DNA of 64,000 nt from contig JACWCY010000006.1 in assembly GCA_014654455.1 (NCBI GenBank), positions 1 to 64,000 of the forward strand, given 5' to 3'. The translations under genes and the position numbers were made by a program. The DNA is from Pelagibacterales bacterium SAG-MED01. Its GTDB lineage: Bacteria > Pseudomonadota > Alphaproteobacteria > Pelagibacterales > Pelagibacteraceae. Positions 1 through 8,553 of the stretch are shown in pieces (the stretch's first letter is position 1; every line of letters begins with the position of its first letter). The notes beneath the pieces were generated by a model that was not told the DNA's origin, made no database searches, and was given only the letters and a program-made list of their open reading frames with translations.

Positions 1-231
1 AGATTTTGCAAAATTTATAACTGATTGCATTATTTTAGACTTTGATGCCATACTTCCACATCGGAGATAATCACCATAAGAAAAACCACCAGGTAAGACA
101 ACCAAGTCACTTTTGGGCAATTCTTTTTCATCGTGCCAAACCATTTTGTTTTTGAATCCAAAATTATTAAGAGCAACATCCATGTCTCTATCACAATTTG
201 AACCAGGAAAGGTTATTACAGATGATTTCAT
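1..231 (-). CDS. purQ: Phosphoribosylformylglycinamidine synthase subunit PurQ (partial, N-terminal part)
   Basis: Only the first 77 codons are in the window; the gene runs off the left edge. The minus-strand reading has the class I glutamine-amidotransferase start typical of PurQ: a [10 protein letters not shown] segment near residues 7-16 and an [12 protein letters not shown] segment in the middle. PurQ releases ammonia from glutamine for the FGAM synthase complex with PurL and PurS in purine synthesis. The ATG is at 231-229, three bases after the purS stop, so the two subunits are translated from one message. Identification is firm from these motifs and from purS next door; the catalytic Cys lies outside the window. 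Confidence 0.95.
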   Translation of the reverse strand, partial: MKSSVITFPGSNCDRDMDVALNNFGFKNKMVWHDEKELPKSDLVVLPGGFSYGDYLRCGSMASKSKIMQSVINFAKS

Positions 232-234
232 TAA

Positions 235-477
235 TTATTGTGTCTCAATAATTTTATAATTTTCAATGACTAGATTTGCTAAAAGTTTTTTACACATATC
301 CTCAACTATTTCCTTAGCTTTTATTGAATCATTTTCCTGAACATCAATTTCAAAATACTTACCTTGTCTAACTTCATTTATATTATTAAATCCCATACCA
401 TCTAGAGTTTGTTGAATAACTTTACCTTGTGGGTCTAAAACATCTTTTTTAAGAGTTATTATAGCTGAAACTTTCAT
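235..477 (-). CDS. purS: Phosphoribosylformylglycinamidine synthase subunit PurS
   Basis: An 80-residue protein of the usual PurS size, with the alternating strand-helix pattern of a small dimeric fold (KVSAIITLKKDVLDPQG at the start, then GFNNINEVRQGKYFEID). PurS bridges PurL and PurQ in the FGAM synthase complex, the fourth step of de novo purine synthesis. It sits directly between purC (the stop of purC abuts its start) and purQ, the standard alphaproteobacterial order. No promoter space exists on either side, so it is part of one minus-strand operon. Confidence 0.95.
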   Translation of the reverse strand: MKVSAIITLKKDVLDPQGKVIQQTLDGMGFNNINEVRQGKYFEIDVQENDSIKAKEIVEDMCKKLLANLVIENYKIIETQ

Positions 478-1260
478 TTACTTCTTTTTTTTTACTGATG
501 ATAATTTAGTTACATTTACAGCAGATACATTTGATTGCTCATGAAGAATACCCAATCTTTTTGCAACTTCTGTATAAGCAGGTATTAAATCTCCTAGGTC
601 TTTTCTAAATCTGTCCTTATCAAGTTTTTTATCAGTTACAGAGTCCCACAATCTACAAGTATCAGGGCTAATCTCGTCCGCAAGGATCACTTCATTTTTT
701 CCATTAATCTTCAATCTTCCAAATTCTAACTTAAAATCAATTAACTTAATTCCAATTCCTCTAAACATACCAATCATAAAATCATTAATTCTAAAGATCA
801 TTTTTTTTACTTTTTCTATCTCTTTCTTAGTTGCCCATTCAAATGCATAAATATGATCTTCAGCAACTAAAGGGTCACCAAGCTTGTCATCTTTTAAACA
901 GTATTCAATTAAAGGTTCTTTGAGAACAGTACCATCCTCAATTCCAAGTCTCTTAGTAAGAGAGCCAGTAGCAACATTTCGAATTATAAATTCTATAGGA
1001 ATAATATCTACTAATTTAATAACTTGTTCTCTCATATTTAGTCTTTTAACTAAATGATTTTTAATTCCAATTTGAGATAAGTTTGAAAGAATATGTTCTG
1101 AAATTCTATTATTTAAAACTCCTTTACCTTCAATAGTTGTTTTCTTTTGATTATTAAATGCTGTTGCATCATCTTTAAAATACTGGATAACTAAATCTTT
1201 TTCTTGAGTAGAGTAAATAATTTTAGCTTTTCCCTCGTAAAGTTTTTTACCTTTTTTCAT
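478..1260 (-). CDS. purC: SAICAR synthetase
   Basis: 260 residues with the family landmarks: LYEGKAKIIY near residue 7, FKDDATAFN near 28, then IEFIIRNVATGS, and DFKLEFG followed by LADEISPDTCRLWD. The enzyme joins aspartate to CAIR with ATP to give SAICAR. About 20 residues longer than the common bacterial enzyme because of a Ser/Lys-rich C-terminal tail. The ATG at 1260 shares its first base with the purB stop codon and the stop touches the purS start, so translation is coupled on both sides. Confidence 0.96.
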   Translation of the reverse strand: MKKGKKLYEGKAKIIYSTQEKDLVIQYFKDDATAFNNQKKTTIEGKGVLNNRISEHILSNLSQIGIKNHLVKRLNMREQVIKLVDIIPIEFIIRNVATGSLTKRLGIEDGTVLKEPLIEYCLKDDKLGDPLVAEDHIYAFEWATKKEIEKVKKMIFRINDFMIGMFRGIGIKLIDFKLEFGRLKINGKNEVILADEISPDTCRLWDSVTDKKLDKDRFRKDLGDLIPAYTEVAKRLGILHEQSNVSAVNVTKLSSVKKKK

Positions 1261-2552
1261 TATTTAAATACTCTTCTATAAATTAAATTCACATTTTTAA
1301 AATGCTTAGAGTAGCTAAAAATAGCCCTTAATTTTTTTGTTGAAAGATTATTCATTATGTATTTGTCAGATTGGATGACATTAAACAAATCTAAATTTTC
1401 AGCAAAACATTTTTTTGCGTAACTTTGAACCATTTTGTAAGATTTTTCTCTACTTAAACCAGTTTTTGTTAATTCCAGCATTAATTCTTGTGAAAAAATT
1501 AATCCTTTAGTTATGTTTAAATTTTTTAACATTTTTTTTGGGTAAACAATTATATTTTCTAAAATATTAGTTAATCTTACTAAAGCAAAATCCAGAGTTA
1601 TATTTGCATCTGGCCCTATATTTCTTTCAACACTTGAATGAGAAATATCCCTTTCATGCCATAGCGCTATATTTTCAAGGGCAGGTATTACAGCACTTCT
1701 AACCATTCTTGATAAACCTGTTAAATTTTCACTCAATATCGGATTTTTTTTGTGTGGCATTGCTGATGAGCCCTTTTGATTTTTTGAAAAAAATTCTTGT
1801 AACTCGTAAACTTCAGTTCTTTGTAAATGTCTAATTTCAGTAGCAACTCTTTCAATTGAGCCAGCAATAATTCCTAATACTGAAAAGTAAAAAGCATGAC
1901 GATCTCTTGGAATTACTTGTGTTGAAATTGGTTCAATCTTTAAATTAAGTTTTTTAGCAACATGTTTTTCAACATTTGGATTGATATTAGCGAATGTTCC
2001 AACGGCACCAGAAATAGCACATGTGGAAACTTCATCTATTGCATTAACTAATCTTTTTCTATTTCTTTTAAATTCCTCATAGAATGAAGTTAATTTTAAA
2101 CCAAACGTAATTGGTTCTGCATGGATACCATGGCTTCGCCCCATACATGGTGTGAATTTATATTTTTTTGCTTGTTTTTTTAATACTTTTAAAATTTGAT
2201 CTAAATCTTTGAGAATAATCTTTCCTGATTGAACTAATTGAATATTAAAACTTGTATCTATAACATCTGATGAAGTCATTCCTTGATGAAGATATCTAGC
2301 CTTAATCCCGGCTTTTTCTGTTACAGACGTTAAAAAAGCGATAACATCATGTTTAACTTGACTTTCTATCTGATGAATTCTTTTTACATTTATTTTAGCT
2401 TTTTTTCTTACAACAGATGAAACACCTTTTGGTATTTGTCCTAACTTTTCCATTGCTTGTGCTGCAGCAATTTCAACATCTAGCCAAATTTGATATTTAT
2501 TTTCTTCTGACCAAATATCAATAAGTTCTTTTCGAGAGTATCTTTTTATCAT
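1260..2552 (-). CDS. purB: Adenylosuccinate lyase
   Basis: 430 residues, normal for PurB. The fumarase/aspartase-superfamily signature GSSAMPHKKNP lies around residues 260-270, and the substrate-binding HQGMTSSDV and GRSHGIHAEP segments are present, including the His used in catalysis. It cleaves SAICAR to AICAR and adenylosuccinate to AMP, serving two steps of purine synthesis. It lies upstream of purC in the minus-strand pur operon and its stop overlaps the purC start by one base. Confidence 0.96.
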   Translation of the reverse strand: MIKRYSRKELIDIWSEENKYQIWLDVEIAAAQAMEKLGQIPKGVSSVVRKKAKINVKRIHQIESQVKHDVIAFLTSVTEKAGIKARYLHQGMTSSDVIDTSFNIQLVQSGKIILKDLDQILKVLKKQAKKYKFTPCMGRSHGIHAEPITFGLKLTSFYEEFKRNRKRLVNAIDEVSTCAISGAVGTFANINPNVEKHVAKKLNLKIEPISTQVIPRDRHAFYFSVLGIIAGSIERVATEIRHLQRTEVYELQEFFSKNQKGSSAMPHKKNPILSENLTGLSRMVRSAVIPALENIALWHERDISHSSVERNIGPDANITLDFALVRLTNILENIIVYPKKMLKNLNITKGLIFSQELMLELTKTGLSREKSYKMVQSYAKKCFAENLDLFNVIQSDKYIMNNLSTKKLRAIFSYSKHFKNVNLIYRRVFK

Positions 2553-2555
2553 TAA

Positions 2556-3329
2556 TTATAAGTAAGGGGGCTTTGAATAACCCTTAGCAGATTCTGTAAA
2601 TATTTCATAACCATTTTCTGTAATTCCCAACGTATGTTCAAATTGTGCAGATAAAGATTTATCCTTTGTTACTGCAGTCCATCCGTCATTAAGCATTTTT
2701 ACATCAAATTTACCTGCATTGATCATTGGTTCGATTGTAAATGTCATTCCTGGCTCAATTTTCATTCCTGTATTTTTGGACCCATAATGTAAAATATTTG
2801 GTGGCTCATGAAATGTAGTGCTTATTCCATGACCACAAAAATCCCTCACAACTGAAAAACCTTTTTCTTCAACATAAGATTGAATTTCATATCCAATATC
2901 GCCTAGCTTAATTCCAGGCTTAAGAATTTTAATTGCTTTCATCATAGATTCGTAAGTTGCATCTATTAAATTGTTTAGTTTTATTGGAGTTTTCCCAATA
3001 CAAAACATTCTGCTCGTATCTCCGTAATGTTCATTTATGATTGCAGTAACATCAACATTTATTGCATCTCCTTCTGTTAAAACTCTGTCCTCTGATGGAA
3101 TTCCATGGCAGACAACATGGTTAAGTGAAGTACATAATGATTTTTTAAAACCTCTATAATATAATGGGGCAGAGTACCCTCCATTATCTCTAATGAACTC
3201 ATACCCAAGTTTATCAATATAAGCAGTAGACACTCCCTCCTTAATATTATCAGTAAGCATATCTAATGTTTGAGCAGCAAGCTTTCCTGCTATTCTCATT
3301 TTTTCAAATTTTTCTAAATAATTATTCAT
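2556..3329 (-). CDS. map: Methionine aminopeptidase type I
   Basis: 257 residues with the metal-binding residues of type I enzymes: Asp in NVDVTAI, Asp in YGDTSRMF, His in FCGHGIS, Glu in FTIEPMI and Glu in QFEHTLG. It removes the initiator Met from new proteins. Its ATG lies inside the last codons of sfsA (8-base overlap) and its stop is three bases from the purB start codon, so it is probably co-transcribed with the pur genes. Confidence 0.95.
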   Translation of the reverse strand: MNNYLEKFEKMRIAGKLAAQTLDMLTDNIKEGVSTAYIDKLGYEFIRDNGGYSAPLYYRGFKKSLCTSLNHVVCHGIPSEDRVLTEGDAINVDVTAIINEHYGDTSRMFCIGKTPIKLNNLIDATYESMMKAIKILKPGIKLGDIGYEIQSYVEEKGFSVVRDFCGHGISTTFHEPPNILHYGSKNTGMKIEPGMTFTIEPMINAGKFDVKMLNDGWTAVTKDKSLSAQFEHTLGITENGYEIFTESAKGYSKPPYL

Positions 3330-4020
3330 TAATAATTTTTAATTTCTTTTCTATCAAAATTTCTTTAGAATTTATCTTACATCTATAAGCTAAAAAGTTA
3401 ACACCTGCTTTTTTTGCAAATAAATAATTCTTATAATATTCTTCATCTATATCTTTTGCTATTTTAAAATTTTCCATATTTTGAATCTGAACTAGAAATA
3501 TTAGATAAGATTTATAACCCTTTTTTATGGCATCAATAAGGGCAAGTAAATGCTTTGATCCTCTTGAAGTAATTGCATCAGGAAATTCAGCAGTTTTTTT
3601 ATCCCTAAAAAGAGTTACATTTTTGACTTCTACAAAACTTTTTTGTTTATTTTTTTCAATTAAGAAATCAAATCTTGTTTCTTTATTAAAAAAAACCTCA
3701 GGTTTAATTGTGTTGATATCTTTTAGTTCTTTTATCAAGTTATTACTTAGTCCATGATTAACAATTTTATTGGCCATGTGTGTATTAACACCAACTAAAT
3801 TTTTTGAAGCTTTTATTATTTCTAGACCATATTTTAATTTTCTTTTAGGGTCATCATGTTTAAGTAAATAAACCTCATTACCTTCTTTTAAAAGACCCTT
3901 CATAGAACCTGTATTTGGACAATGAGCTATAACTACTTCTTTATTTAATTTAACATCAACAAAAAAACGTTTATATCTTTTGATTAATTTGCCTTTTATT
4001 AAAGACTTGGTAAATTCCAT
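3322..4020 (-). CDS. sfsA: SfsA family DNA-binding / sugar fermentation stimulation protein
   Basis: I start the gene at the ATG ending at 4020 (product begins MEFTKSLIKGKL), giving 232 residues, the family size; a longer reading to 4056 adds an unlikely hydrophobic Tyr/Phe leader and would overlap the divergent gene. Conserved segments are IAHCPNTGSMKGLL (about residues 30-43), RKLKYGLEI, VEVKNVTLF and FPDAITSRGSKHL. The VEVKN stretch with an upstream Asp resembles a PD-(D/E)xK nuclease-like core known for this family; the cellular role remains vague. It overlaps map by 8 bases. Confidence 0.9.
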   Translation of the reverse strand: MEFTKSLIKGKLIKRYKRFFVDVKLNKEVVIAHCPNTGSMKGLLKEGNEVYLLKHDDPKRKLKYGLEIIKASKNLVGVNTHMANKIVNHGLSNNLIKELKDINTIKPEVFFNKETRFDFLIEKNKQKSFVEVKNVTLFRDKKTAEFPDAITSRGSKHLLALIDAIKKGYKSYLIFLVQIQNMENFKIAKDIDEEYYKNYLFAKKAGVNFLAYRCKINSKEILIEKKLKIINE

Positions 4021-4040
4021 ATTCAAATTATACATATAAA
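4021..4040. promoter_or_regulatory. 20-bp divergent gap between sfsA and the cinA-like gene
   Basis: Only 20 bases separate the two divergent start codons. The stretch is almost pure A/T with a TATACATATAAA core that could serve as a -10 box in either direction. Any -35 elements must lie inside the opposing coding sequence, and leaders would be very short or absent. This is inferred from spacing and base content only. Confidence 0.35.
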
Positions 4041-4790
4041 ATGAATAAAAAAACAAAAGTAAATGCCGCTATATTAATTATAGGCAATGAAATTCTCTCA
4101 GGAAGAACTCAAGATACTAATACAAGCACATTAGCAACATGGCTTAATTCAATTGGTGTAAAAGTAAACGAGGTAAGAGTTATTCCAGATATTGAAAAAA
4201 TAATAGTTGATACACTGAATACTTTAAGAAAAAAAAATGATTATGTTTTTACAACTGGCGGTATAGGACCTACTCATGATGATATTACCGCAGAGTCTGT
4301 GTCAAAAGCTTTTGATTTAAAATATGAAATACACAAAGAAGCGTTTAAAATTTTAGAGTCTTATTATAAGCCAGGTGAGTTTAACGAGGGGAGACAAAAA
4401 ATGGTTTATATGCCAGAAAATGCCGAACTAATCTTAAACCCAACAAGTGGTGCTCCAGGTTTTAGTGTTAAAAATGTATTTTGTTTACCAGGTGTACCTT
4501 CTATTTTAAAATCAATGTTAGGAGGTTTAAAAAATAAAATAGTAGGGGGAGAACCAATTTTAAGTCATACAATTAGCTTAAGAACTGTCGAAAGTGAAAT
4601 TGCAAATTCATTAACAAAAGTACAAGATCAAAATAAAGACGTTGAAATAGGAAGTTACCCTTTTTTTCATGCTGGTAAACTTGGCGTATCGATTGTTCTT
4701 CGTTCAGAAAATCAAAGTAAGATAGATAGTTGTAATTCACAAATACTAGAATTTATTAAAGAAAAAAAAATAGAAGTAGTAGATCGTTAA
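4041..4790 (+). CDS. CinA-like molybdopterin-binding domain protein (competence/damage-inducible protein A family)
   Basis: 249 residues. The N-terminal 170 residues are a MoaB/CinA-type domain: AAILIIGNEILSGRTQDTNT at residues 9-28, VFTTGGIGPTHDD about residues 69-81, then NPTSGAPGF and FCLPGVPS. The C-terminal amidase (deamidase) domain of full-length CinA is absent, as in many alphaproteobacterial single-domain forms. Probably involved in nucleotide or cofactor turnover, but the substrate cannot be read from sequence. It is the first plus-strand gene, divergent from sfsA, and its stop abuts the next start. Confidence 0.85.
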   Translation: MNKKTKVNAAILIIGNEILSGRTQDTNTSTLATWLNSIGVKVNEVRVIPDIEKIIVDTLNTLRKKNDYVFTTGGIGPTHDDITAESVSKAFDLKYEIHKEAFKILESYYKPGEFNEGRQKMVYMPENAELILNPTSGAPGFSVKNVFCLPGVPSILKSMLGGLKNKIVGGEPILSHTISLRTVESEIANSLTKVQDQNKDVEIGSYPFFHAGKLGVSIVLRSENQSKIDSCNSQILEFIKEKKIEVVDR

Positions 4791-5192
4791 ATGCTTTATT
4801 TTGCTTATGGAAGTAATCTTCACCATTATCAAATGAAAAGAAGATGTAAAGATAGTATTTTTTTAAAAAAGATTAATTTAAAAAATTTTCGATTAACTTT
4901 TAGAAGTAAGTATCGAGCAGCAGATATAGAAGCCAAAAAAAATTCAATTGTTCCTGGAGGATTATTTAAAATATCTAAAAATGATGAAAGAAAATTAGAT
5001 GTATATGAAGAATATCCTACTCTATACAAAAAATATTATTTTTTTTACTATGGAAAAAAAGTTATGACATATACGATGGTAAAAAAATCCACATTTAAAT
5101 TTCCTACTGAAAGATATTTAAATATTATTAAGCGGGGTTATAAAGATTGTGATCTTGATAAAAAATATTTAAACAAAGCTTTGAAATATTAA
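4791..5192 (+). CDS. Gamma-glutamylcyclotransferase-like (AIG2/GGCT fold) protein
   Basis: 133 residues beginning with LYFAYGSNLHHYQMKRRC; the YGSN loop at residues 6-9 is the substrate-binding signature of the cyclotransferase fold. The acidic DERKLDVYEEYP segment carries the expected catalytic Glu. These enzymes release 5-oxoproline from gamma-glutamyl amines or peptides; the actual substrate is unknown here. It follows the cinA-like gene with no gap, so co-translation is likely. Lys-rich C-terminus. Confidence 0.8.
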   Translation: MLYFAYGSNLHHYQMKRRCKDSIFLKKINLKNFRLTFRSKYRAADIEAKKNSIVPGGLFKISKNDERKLDVYEEYPTLYKKYYFFYYGKKVMTYTMVKKSTFKFPTERYLNIIKRGYKDCDLDKKYLNKALKY

Positions 5193-5234
5193 TATAATAA
5201 GATAAATAACATTTGAATTAACTAATAATATTAT

Positions 5235-6446
5235 ATGAAAATTCCAAAAACGTTTAAAATTAAAAAATGTAGATTGTGTCATAATCCTAAACTTGAGCAA
5301 ATTCATAACTTTGGAAATATATTTGTTAGTAATTTTGTGAATAAAAAAGATATTAAAAAAGGAGTGAAAGCACCTTTAAATCTTGTTTATTGTAAAAAGT
5401 GTCAGTTACTTCAATTAGAACATTCGGCACCACAGGAAATTATGTATAAAAAATTTTACTGGTATAAATCAGGTATCACAAAAACAATGAGAGATGGACT
5501 TAAAGAACTTTATCAAGATATTAAAAAAAATTGTAAAGTTAAACCAGGCGATGTTGTTTTAGACATTGGTGCTAATGATGGAACTTTATTGAAATATTTC
5601 AAAAAAGAAAAAATAGTTACAATTGGTTGTGAGCCTGCAACTAATTTAAAAAATGAATTAAAAAAAAATTGTCATTATATGATTAATGATTTTTGGCATA
5701 CAAAGCATTTAAAAAAGATACCTAGTAAACATCAAAAATTAAAAGTTATTTCTGCTATAGGTATGTTTTATGATTTAGAAGATCCATCAGAATTTATTAA
5801 ACATGCAGCAGACGCACTTGATGATGATGGTATATTTGTAGCTCAATTAATGTGTTCTCATTCCATGTTTAGGACAAATGATTTGGGAAACATTTGTCAT
5901 GAACATCTTGAATATTATTCTTACAATTCACTTAAATATTTATTTGAAAAAAATGGTTTAAAAATATTTAAAATGAGTGAAAACAAAATTAACGGTGGCT
6001 CCTACAGAATTTATTGTAAAAAAAATATTAAAAAATCTATAAATTTTAAAGAACAAGCAGGATATAATGAAATAATTAAATTTATCAAAAGGGTTAAATA
6101 TAATAAACTTATTACAGTTAAATTTATCAAGAAAAATATTAAATTAGGAAAAAAAATATTTATTTATGGTGCTTCAACTAAAGGTAATACTCTTTTGCAA
6201 TATTATGGCTTAACTAACAAAGAAATTCCTTTTGCTGCTGAGAGAAGCAAAACGAAATGGGGCAAGTACACAATTGGATCAGGTGTAAAAATAATATCAG
6301 AAGAAAATGCTAGAAAACTTAATCCTGATTATTTTTTTGTAATGCCATATGGATTTATAAAAGAGTTTATTATGCGTGAAAAAAAATGGTTAAATAATGG
6401 TGGTAAATTTTTACTTCCTTACCCGAAACTGAAAGTAGTAAAATGA
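5235..6446 (+). CDS. SAM-dependent sugar C-methyltransferase
   Basis: 403 residues in the three-part layout of NDP-hexose C-methyltransferases. An N-terminal zinc site (CRLCHNPK near residue 13 and YCKKCQ near 55) is followed by a class I methyltransferase core with VLDIGANDGTLL near residue 113, and a C-terminal domain with IFIYGASTKGNTLLQYYG. Such enzymes add a methyl group to a nucleotide-linked deoxysugar for surface polysaccharide. It overlaps the next dehydratase gene by 4 bases (ATGA), so these act in one glycan pathway. The exact sugar is not readable. Confidence 0.85.
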   Translation: MKIPKTFKIKKCRLCHNPKLEQIHNFGNIFVSNFVNKKDIKKGVKAPLNLVYCKKCQLLQLEHSAPQEIMYKKFYWYKSGITKTMRDGLKELYQDIKKNCKVKPGDVVLDIGANDGTLLKYFKKEKIVTIGCEPATNLKNELKKNCHYMINDFWHTKHLKKIPSKHQKLKVISAIGMFYDLEDPSEFIKHAADALDDDGIFVAQLMCSHSMFRTNDLGNICHEHLEYYSYNSLKYLFEKNGLKIFKMSENKINGGSYRIYCKKNIKKSINFKEQAGYNEIIKFIKRVKYNKLITVKFIKKNIKLGKKIFIYGASTKGNTLLQYYGLTNKEIPFAAERSKTKWGKYTIGSGVKIISEENARKLNPDYFFVMPYGFIKEFIMREKKWLNNGGKFLLPYPKLKVVK

Positions 6447-7426
6447 AAAAAAAAGCACTTATATTAGGAGCTACTGGTCAAGACGGGTCATACATGGTAG
6501 ACCTACTTTTAAAAAAAAAGTACCAAGTACATGGATTGTACAGAAAATCTTCAGTTGGAAATACACAAAATATAGATCATTTAATTTCAGACAATAAAAT
6601 TTTTAATAAAAAATTTTTTCTACACAAAGGAGATTTATTAGATACTGTTTCACTAAATAATATTATAAATGAGATAAACCCTAATGAAATATATAACTTT
6701 GCTGACCAAGATCATGTTGGATGGAGTTATGAGATACCCTCATATTCATTTCAAACTACCGCGTTATCAGTAATTGAAATTTTAGAAATTATTAGAAAAA
6801 AAAAGCACAAAATAAAATATTTTCAGCCAATTTCATCTAATATTTTTGGTGAAACTAAAGATATTAAACAAAATGAAAATACTTCTCCAGAACCAAATAG
6901 TATTTATGCTTTAGCTAAAACGACAGCTTATTATGCTTCTAAAATGTATTCTAAAGTTTACAATCTACATATTTGTGGAGCTATTTTCTTTAATCATGAG
7001 TCTCCTAAAAGACATCGAGACTATGTCTCAAAAAAGATTGTACAAAATGTATGTGAAATATTTCATGGCAAAAGAAAATATATTTACTTAGGAAATATTA
7101 AATCCAAAATCGACTGGGGTTATGCAAAAGAATATGTAGAATTTGCATGGAAAATAATGCAAAAAAAACAACCCAATTTTTATGTTATTGGTTCTGGAAA
7201 AAATAATTCAGTAGAATATTTTGTCAAAAAATGCTTTCAATACGTTGGTTTAGATTATAAAAAATATATAAAGATTGATAAAAAACTTTTCAGACCTTCA
7301 AAAACAAGAAATTTATTAGCAGACACTAGTAAAGCAAAAAAAGATCTCAAATTTAAACTAAAGACTGATTTAGATGGTCTAATAAAGATTATGATGGATG
7401 CTGAAATGAAGAAGTATAATGGATAA
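6443..7426 (+). CDS. GDP-mannose 4,6-dehydratase-like NAD-dependent sugar epimerase/dehydratase
   Basis: 327 residues, extended SDR family. The Rossmann motif GATGQDGSYM is at residues 9-18, the Arg-containing LYRKSS loop follows, and the catalytic triad appears as the Ser-Ser of PISSNIFGE plus YALAK near residue 155. The closest pattern is Gmd, which makes GDP-4-keto-6-deoxymannose. It diverges from typical Gmd (for example NFADQDHVGWSYEIP where Gmd has NLAAQSHV), so another NDP-sugar is possible. It overlaps both neighbours (4 and 8 bases). Confidence 0.82.
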   Translation: MKKKALILGATGQDGSYMVDLLLKKKYQVHGLYRKSSVGNTQNIDHLISDNKIFNKKFFLHKGDLLDTVSLNNIINEINPNEIYNFADQDHVGWSYEIPSYSFQTTALSVIEILEIIRKKKHKIKYFQPISSNIFGETKDIKQNENTSPEPNSIYALAKTTAYYASKMYSKVYNLHICGAIFFNHESPKRHRDYVSKKIVQNVCEIFHGKRKYIYLGNIKSKIDWGYAKEYVEFAWKIMQKKQPNFYVIGSGKNNSVEYFVKKCFQYVGLDYKKYIKIDKKLFRPSKTRNLLADTSKAKKDLKFKLKTDLDGLIKIMMDAEMKKYNG

Positions 7427-8114
7427 AAAAATTTCTATAATATTATCTACATATAACGAAGCTTTAATTATAAAAAAAACTATCAACGAAATTTTTAATA
7501 CTTTAAAAGATGTTGAAATCATTGTTGTTGATGACAATTCAAATGATGGGACAGGTGAAATACTAAAGTCTATTCAAAACGAAAACTTAAAAGTGTTTTC
7601 AAGAAAGTCTAGAGGCTTAGCATCAGCCTTTCTTTTAGGTATGATTAATACAAATGGAAATTATATTGGATGGACAGACTCAAATATGCCCAACCTTACT
7701 CATCACTTTACAGAAATGTTAGAAAAATTAAAAAATTATGATGTTGTACTACTGTCCAGGTATGTAAAGGGTGGAGGTGACCAAAGGTCTAAAATGAGAA
7801 TACTTTCAAGCAAAATGATAAATTCATTTTGTAGACTAATATTAGGAAATGACATTAAAGACTATACTAGTAGTATTTTTTTAATGCATAGGAACGTATT
7901 AAAGTGTGGTGTACCAATTGCATATGGTCATGGTGAATTTTTTATAGAATTTCTCTACAAGATTAAGAAAAATGGAATGACAATTTATGAATTGCCTTAT
8001 ATTCAGCCACCTGATGCTGAGGGAAGTAAAACAGCGTCTAGTATTTTAAGATTTTTTACATTAGGACTAGGTTATTTAACAAGAATAATGATCGCAAGAT
8101 TTAGAAAAAATTAA
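7419..8114 (+). CDS. Family 2 glycosyltransferase, polyprenol-phosphate sugar transferase type
   Basis: 231 residues. The GT-A nucleotide-binding start ISIILSTYNEALII, the acidic VVDDNSNDGT at about residues 40-49 and a WTDSNMPN segment (where the family usually has DADLQHP) place it with dolichyl-phosphate-mannose synthase-like GT2 enzymes. No C-terminal membrane pair is present, so it is probably soluble or peripheral. The altered metal-binding motif (DSN instead of DAD) is a small oddity. It overlaps the dehydratase gene by 8 bases. Confidence 0.82.
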   Translation: MDKKISIILSTYNEALIIKKTINEIFNTLKDVEIIVVDDNSNDGTGEILKSIQNENLKVFSRKSRGLASAFLLGMINTNGNYIGWTDSNMPNLTHHFTEMLEKLKNYDVVLLSRYVKGGGDQRSKMRILSSKMINSFCRLILGNDIKDYTSSIFLMHRNVLKCGVPIAYGHGEFFIEFLYKIKKNGMTIYELPYIQPPDAEGSKTASSILRFFTLGLGYLTRIMIARFRKN

Positions 8115-8121
8115 ATTTAAG

Positions 8122-8553
8122 ATGATTGAAAAAATTTATAACAAAAAGAATTTATACGCACTAATTGTTAGAAGAAACTATAAAAAAAAAAAAGGTGTAA
8201 ATTTTTTTACTGATAAAAATGCAACACAACAATTTGGGTACATGAATCATGGTAAAAATCATATAATACTACCTCACAGACATAACAAACGTTTTTCAAA
8301 AATAGAACTTACAACAGAAGTAATTATAATTTTAGATGGTATATTAAGGGTAGATTTTTACACTAATAAAGAAAAGTATTTATTTAGTAAAAAACTTTTT
8401 AAAGATGATTTAATTATGCTGTCTAATGGTGGTCATGGCTTTAAAGTATTAAAAGATGTTAAAATGATAGAAGTAAAACAAGGACCATATTCTTTATCCA
8501 TGGACAAAGTAAAATTTGAAAAAGTTGATGAAAAAAAAATCAAAATTAAGTAA
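8122..8553 (+). CDS. Cupin-fold protein, probably a sugar-modifying or binding enzyme
   Basis: 143 residues. The cupin motif 1 is visible as ILPHRHNKRFSK around residues 52-63, followed by TEVIIILDGILRVDFY and a second-motif region DDLIMLSNGGHGFKV. Small cupins of this kind occur among nucleotide-sugar genes as isomerases or sensors. Its placement between a glycosyltransferase and a DegT aminotransferase suggests a role in the same glycan. It overlaps the aminotransferase start by 26 bases. The substrate is not known. Confidence 0.65.
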   Translation: MIEKIYNKKNLYALIVRRNYKKKKGVNFFTDKNATQQFGYMNHGKNHIILPHRHNKRFSKIELTTEVIIILDGILRVDFYTNKEKYLFSKKLFKDDLIMLSNGGHGFKVLKDVKMIEVKQGPYSLSMDKVKFEKVDEKKIKIK